DNA of 29,752 nt from a virus. Every line of letters begins with the position of its first letter. Position 1 is the stretch's first letter. This document shows, piece by piece, positions 28,779 to 29,752 of this stretch. The stretch is taken from IMG/VR virus record IMGVR_UViG_3300039106_000208, positions 1-29,752 of that record; one strand, given 5' to 3'. A program made the translations under genes and the position numbers. The notes beneath the pieces were generated by a model. That model made no database searches, was not told the DNA's origin, and was given only the letters and a program-made list of their open reading frames with translations.

Positions 28779-29039
28779 ATGAAATCAATTTTTAAATGGC
28801 TAGGTGGATTTTTTTCATCTGAAAGTGGAACATCAAGTAAAAGGTTAGTAGGTATATTAGGAGCATTCGCCCTATTTTTTACCTTGTATGACAATTCAAA
28901 AACACAAGGTGATTTTCACCCTGCTGATTCCCTTGTATGGGCAACGTTTGCACTTAGTGCAGTAGCATTAGGCTTAACAACTATTGAAGCAGTTACAACA
29001 CTTATTAGAGGATATAAGGAAAATAAAAAAGAAGAATAA
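28779..29039 (+). CDS. Holin-like protein with two membrane spans, 86 aa
   Basis: An amphipathic start (MKSIFKWLGGFFSSESGTSS) with a K-R-L-V-G motif leads into span one (ILGAFALFFTLY). A polar turn (DNSKTQGDFHPADS) and span two (VWATFALSAVALGLTTIEAV) follow, and a basic/acidic tail ends it. Proteins with this start and two spans are common just before endolysin in Bacteroidota phages. It would form membrane lesions that release or activate the endolysin. Its end overlaps the endolysin start. Confidence 0.7.
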   Translation: MKSIFKWLGGFFSSESGTSSKRLVGILGAFALFFTLYDNSKTQGDFHPADSLVWATFALSAVALGLTTIEAVTTLIRGYKENKKEE

Positions 29040-29545
29040 TGAAAGACCAAAAAACATTAGAAAGAATCCAATTGCTTCATCCTAATTTAAGAGAGGAAGC
29101 ATTAGTTATGTATGATGAAATTGTTGCTGCCTTAACAGGTTCAGCTATTTGTCGTTTTGCATATACCCTAAGAACTTTTGCTGAACAAGATGCATTATAT
29201 GCACAAGGCAGAACAAAGGCAGGTGCTAAGGTTACAAATGCTAAAGGTGGTCAATCATACCATAATTATGGCTTAGCAATCGACATTGTTCTATTAGTAG
29301 ATAAAGATAAGAATGGCACTTTTGAAGCTGCAAGTTGGGATTTAAAAACAGACTTTGATGGTGATGGTAAAAGTGATTGGCAGGAAATTGTATCTATTTT
29401 TAAAAGATACGGATATGAATGGGGTGGCGAGTGGAAATTTGTGGATGCTCCCCACTTCCAAAAAACATTTGGTAAATCAGTTAACGAACTATTAACATTA
29501 CATACAAACAACAAAGTTGATAAGAATGGCTTTGTACTAATTTAA
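29039..29545 (+). CDS. Endolysin, M15-family peptidase
   Basis: A 168-residue peptidase of the VanY/L-Ala-D-Glu type. Zinc-site residues are visible: H75 and D82 in GQSYHNYGLAIDIV, the S-x-H-x-x-x-x-A-x-D motif, and H139 in WKFVDAPHFQ. The start helix (LERIQLLHPNLREEALVMYD) and RTFAEQDALYAQGRTKAGAK match the family. Two Asp-rich loops (VDKDKNGTF and DFDGDGKSDW) suggest a bound calcium ion. It cuts peptidoglycan peptides. No signal peptide is seen, so it should need a holin. It ends the lysis cassette. Confidence 0.92.
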   Translation: MKDQKTLERIQLLHPNLREEALVMYDEIVAALTGSAICRFAYTLRTFAEQDALYAQGRTKAGAKVTNAKGGQSYHNYGLAIDIVLLVDKDKNGTFEAASWDLKTDFDGDGKSDWQEIVSIFKRYGYEWGGEWKFVDAPHFQKTFGKSVNELLTLHTNNKVDKNGFVLI

Positions 29546-29550
29546 ACTTT

Positions 29551-29752
29551 ATGCTAAAAACCAAACGAAGAAGGCTTTACTTTGATATTGAAGTAAGTGC
29601 AAACGTAGGTTTATTCTGGCAGTCAGGCTACAAATTACAAATAGGCACAGAGAATATTATAAAAGAAAGGGCAGTCATTTGTATTTGTTATAAGTGGGAA
29701 GATGACAAAGATGTCTATTATTTGCAATGGGATAGCAAACAATGTGATAAAA
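29551..29752 (+). CDS. 5' part of a DnaQ-like 3'-5' exonuclease
   Basis: ATG 29551 opens a frame that runs off the right edge. The 67 visible residues contain RRRLYFDIEVSANVGLFWQS then NIIKERAVICICYKWEDD. The D-I-E at the end of the first strand supplies the first two metal ligands (Exo I motif) of the DnaQ/RNase H-like fold. The I-x-x-x-R-A-x-I-C-I-x-Y-K-W-E strand is typical of phage PolB-type exonucleases. It starts five bases after the endolysin gene and probably opens the replication module. Confidence 0.7.
   Translation, partial: MLKTKRRRLYFDIEVSANVGLFWQSGYKLQIGTENIIKERAVICICYKWEDDKDVYYLQWDSKQCDK

Noticed and set aside
1-29752. tRNA genes, integrase, or insertion sequence
   Set aside because: I saw no cloverleaf-like sequence with TTC-containing T arms, no transposase or integrase motif, and no terminal inverted repeats with target duplications other than the homing endonuclease flank.

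Overview
The window is part of the genome of a tailed bacteriophage (Caudoviricetes) that very probably infects a member of the Bacteroidota. The DNA is strongly A+T-rich. Start codons are preceded by A-rich leaders with no Shine-Dalgarno sequence. The clearest promoters have the Bacteroidota form TTTG-N20/21-TAnnTTTG. Many proteins are of types I associate with phages of that phylum, such as the DUF6712-like connector and the tube-like and scaffold-like proteins. A 754-residue tape measure, a tail chaperone with a probable -1 frameshift and a tail-completion protein point to a long, non-contractile, siphovirus-like tail. No integrase, repressor, tRNA or CRISPR array is visible. The right edge enters a nuclease gene that probably belongs to a replication module.

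Layout. Positions 1-4.8 kb: a tightly overlapping operon with small unknown genes, a VRR-NUC nuclease, a sigma-70-like protein, a small membrane protein, a surface-sugar set (LpxA-like acyltransferase and two glycosyltransferases), a free-standing homing endonuclease, and the HNH protein in front of which it inserted. 4.7-6.7 kb: a tiny basic protein, a probable small terminase and the large terminase. 6.7-8.3 kb: a strong promoter with two upstream operator-like repeats, then a run of tiny genes, several introduced by an identical 19-base leader. 8.3-15.3 kb: tail genes (chaperone with frameshift, completion protein, two large tail proteins, tape measure). 15.4-16.8 kb: an XkdF-like prohead protease fused to a zeta-toxin-type kinase. 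16.8-17.8 kb: the only leftward genes, three in a row, driven by a second copy of the same promoter/operator module. 17.9-20.1 kb: scaffold, major capsid and probable tail tube, with terminators. 20.1-20.4 kb: a gene-poor control region full of TTTACTTTA repeats and an interrupted palindrome. 20.4-27.2 kb: portal fused to a winged-helix-like and a MuF-like domain, connector, tail-terminator-like protein, a 1016-residue fibre with an S74 chaperone, and a small accessory protein. 27.2-29.5 kb: lysis genes (membrane proteins, spanin-like pair, holin-like protein, M15 endolysin). From 29.55 kb: the start of a DnaQ-like exonuclease.

How the genes work together. Terminase, portal, scaffold, protease and capsid build and fill the head. 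Tube, chaperone, tape measure and hub-like proteins build the tail. Fibre and sugar genes would govern or alter the cell surface, and the last cassette opens the cell. Features most worth attention are the duplicated promoter/operator module that ties a rightward small-gene operon to a leftward moron-like cassette, the protease-kinase fusion that could be packaged as cargo, the T9 frameshift site, the homing-endonuclease insertion with duplicated flank, the repeated start-associated leader, and the repeat array at 20.1-20.4 kb.
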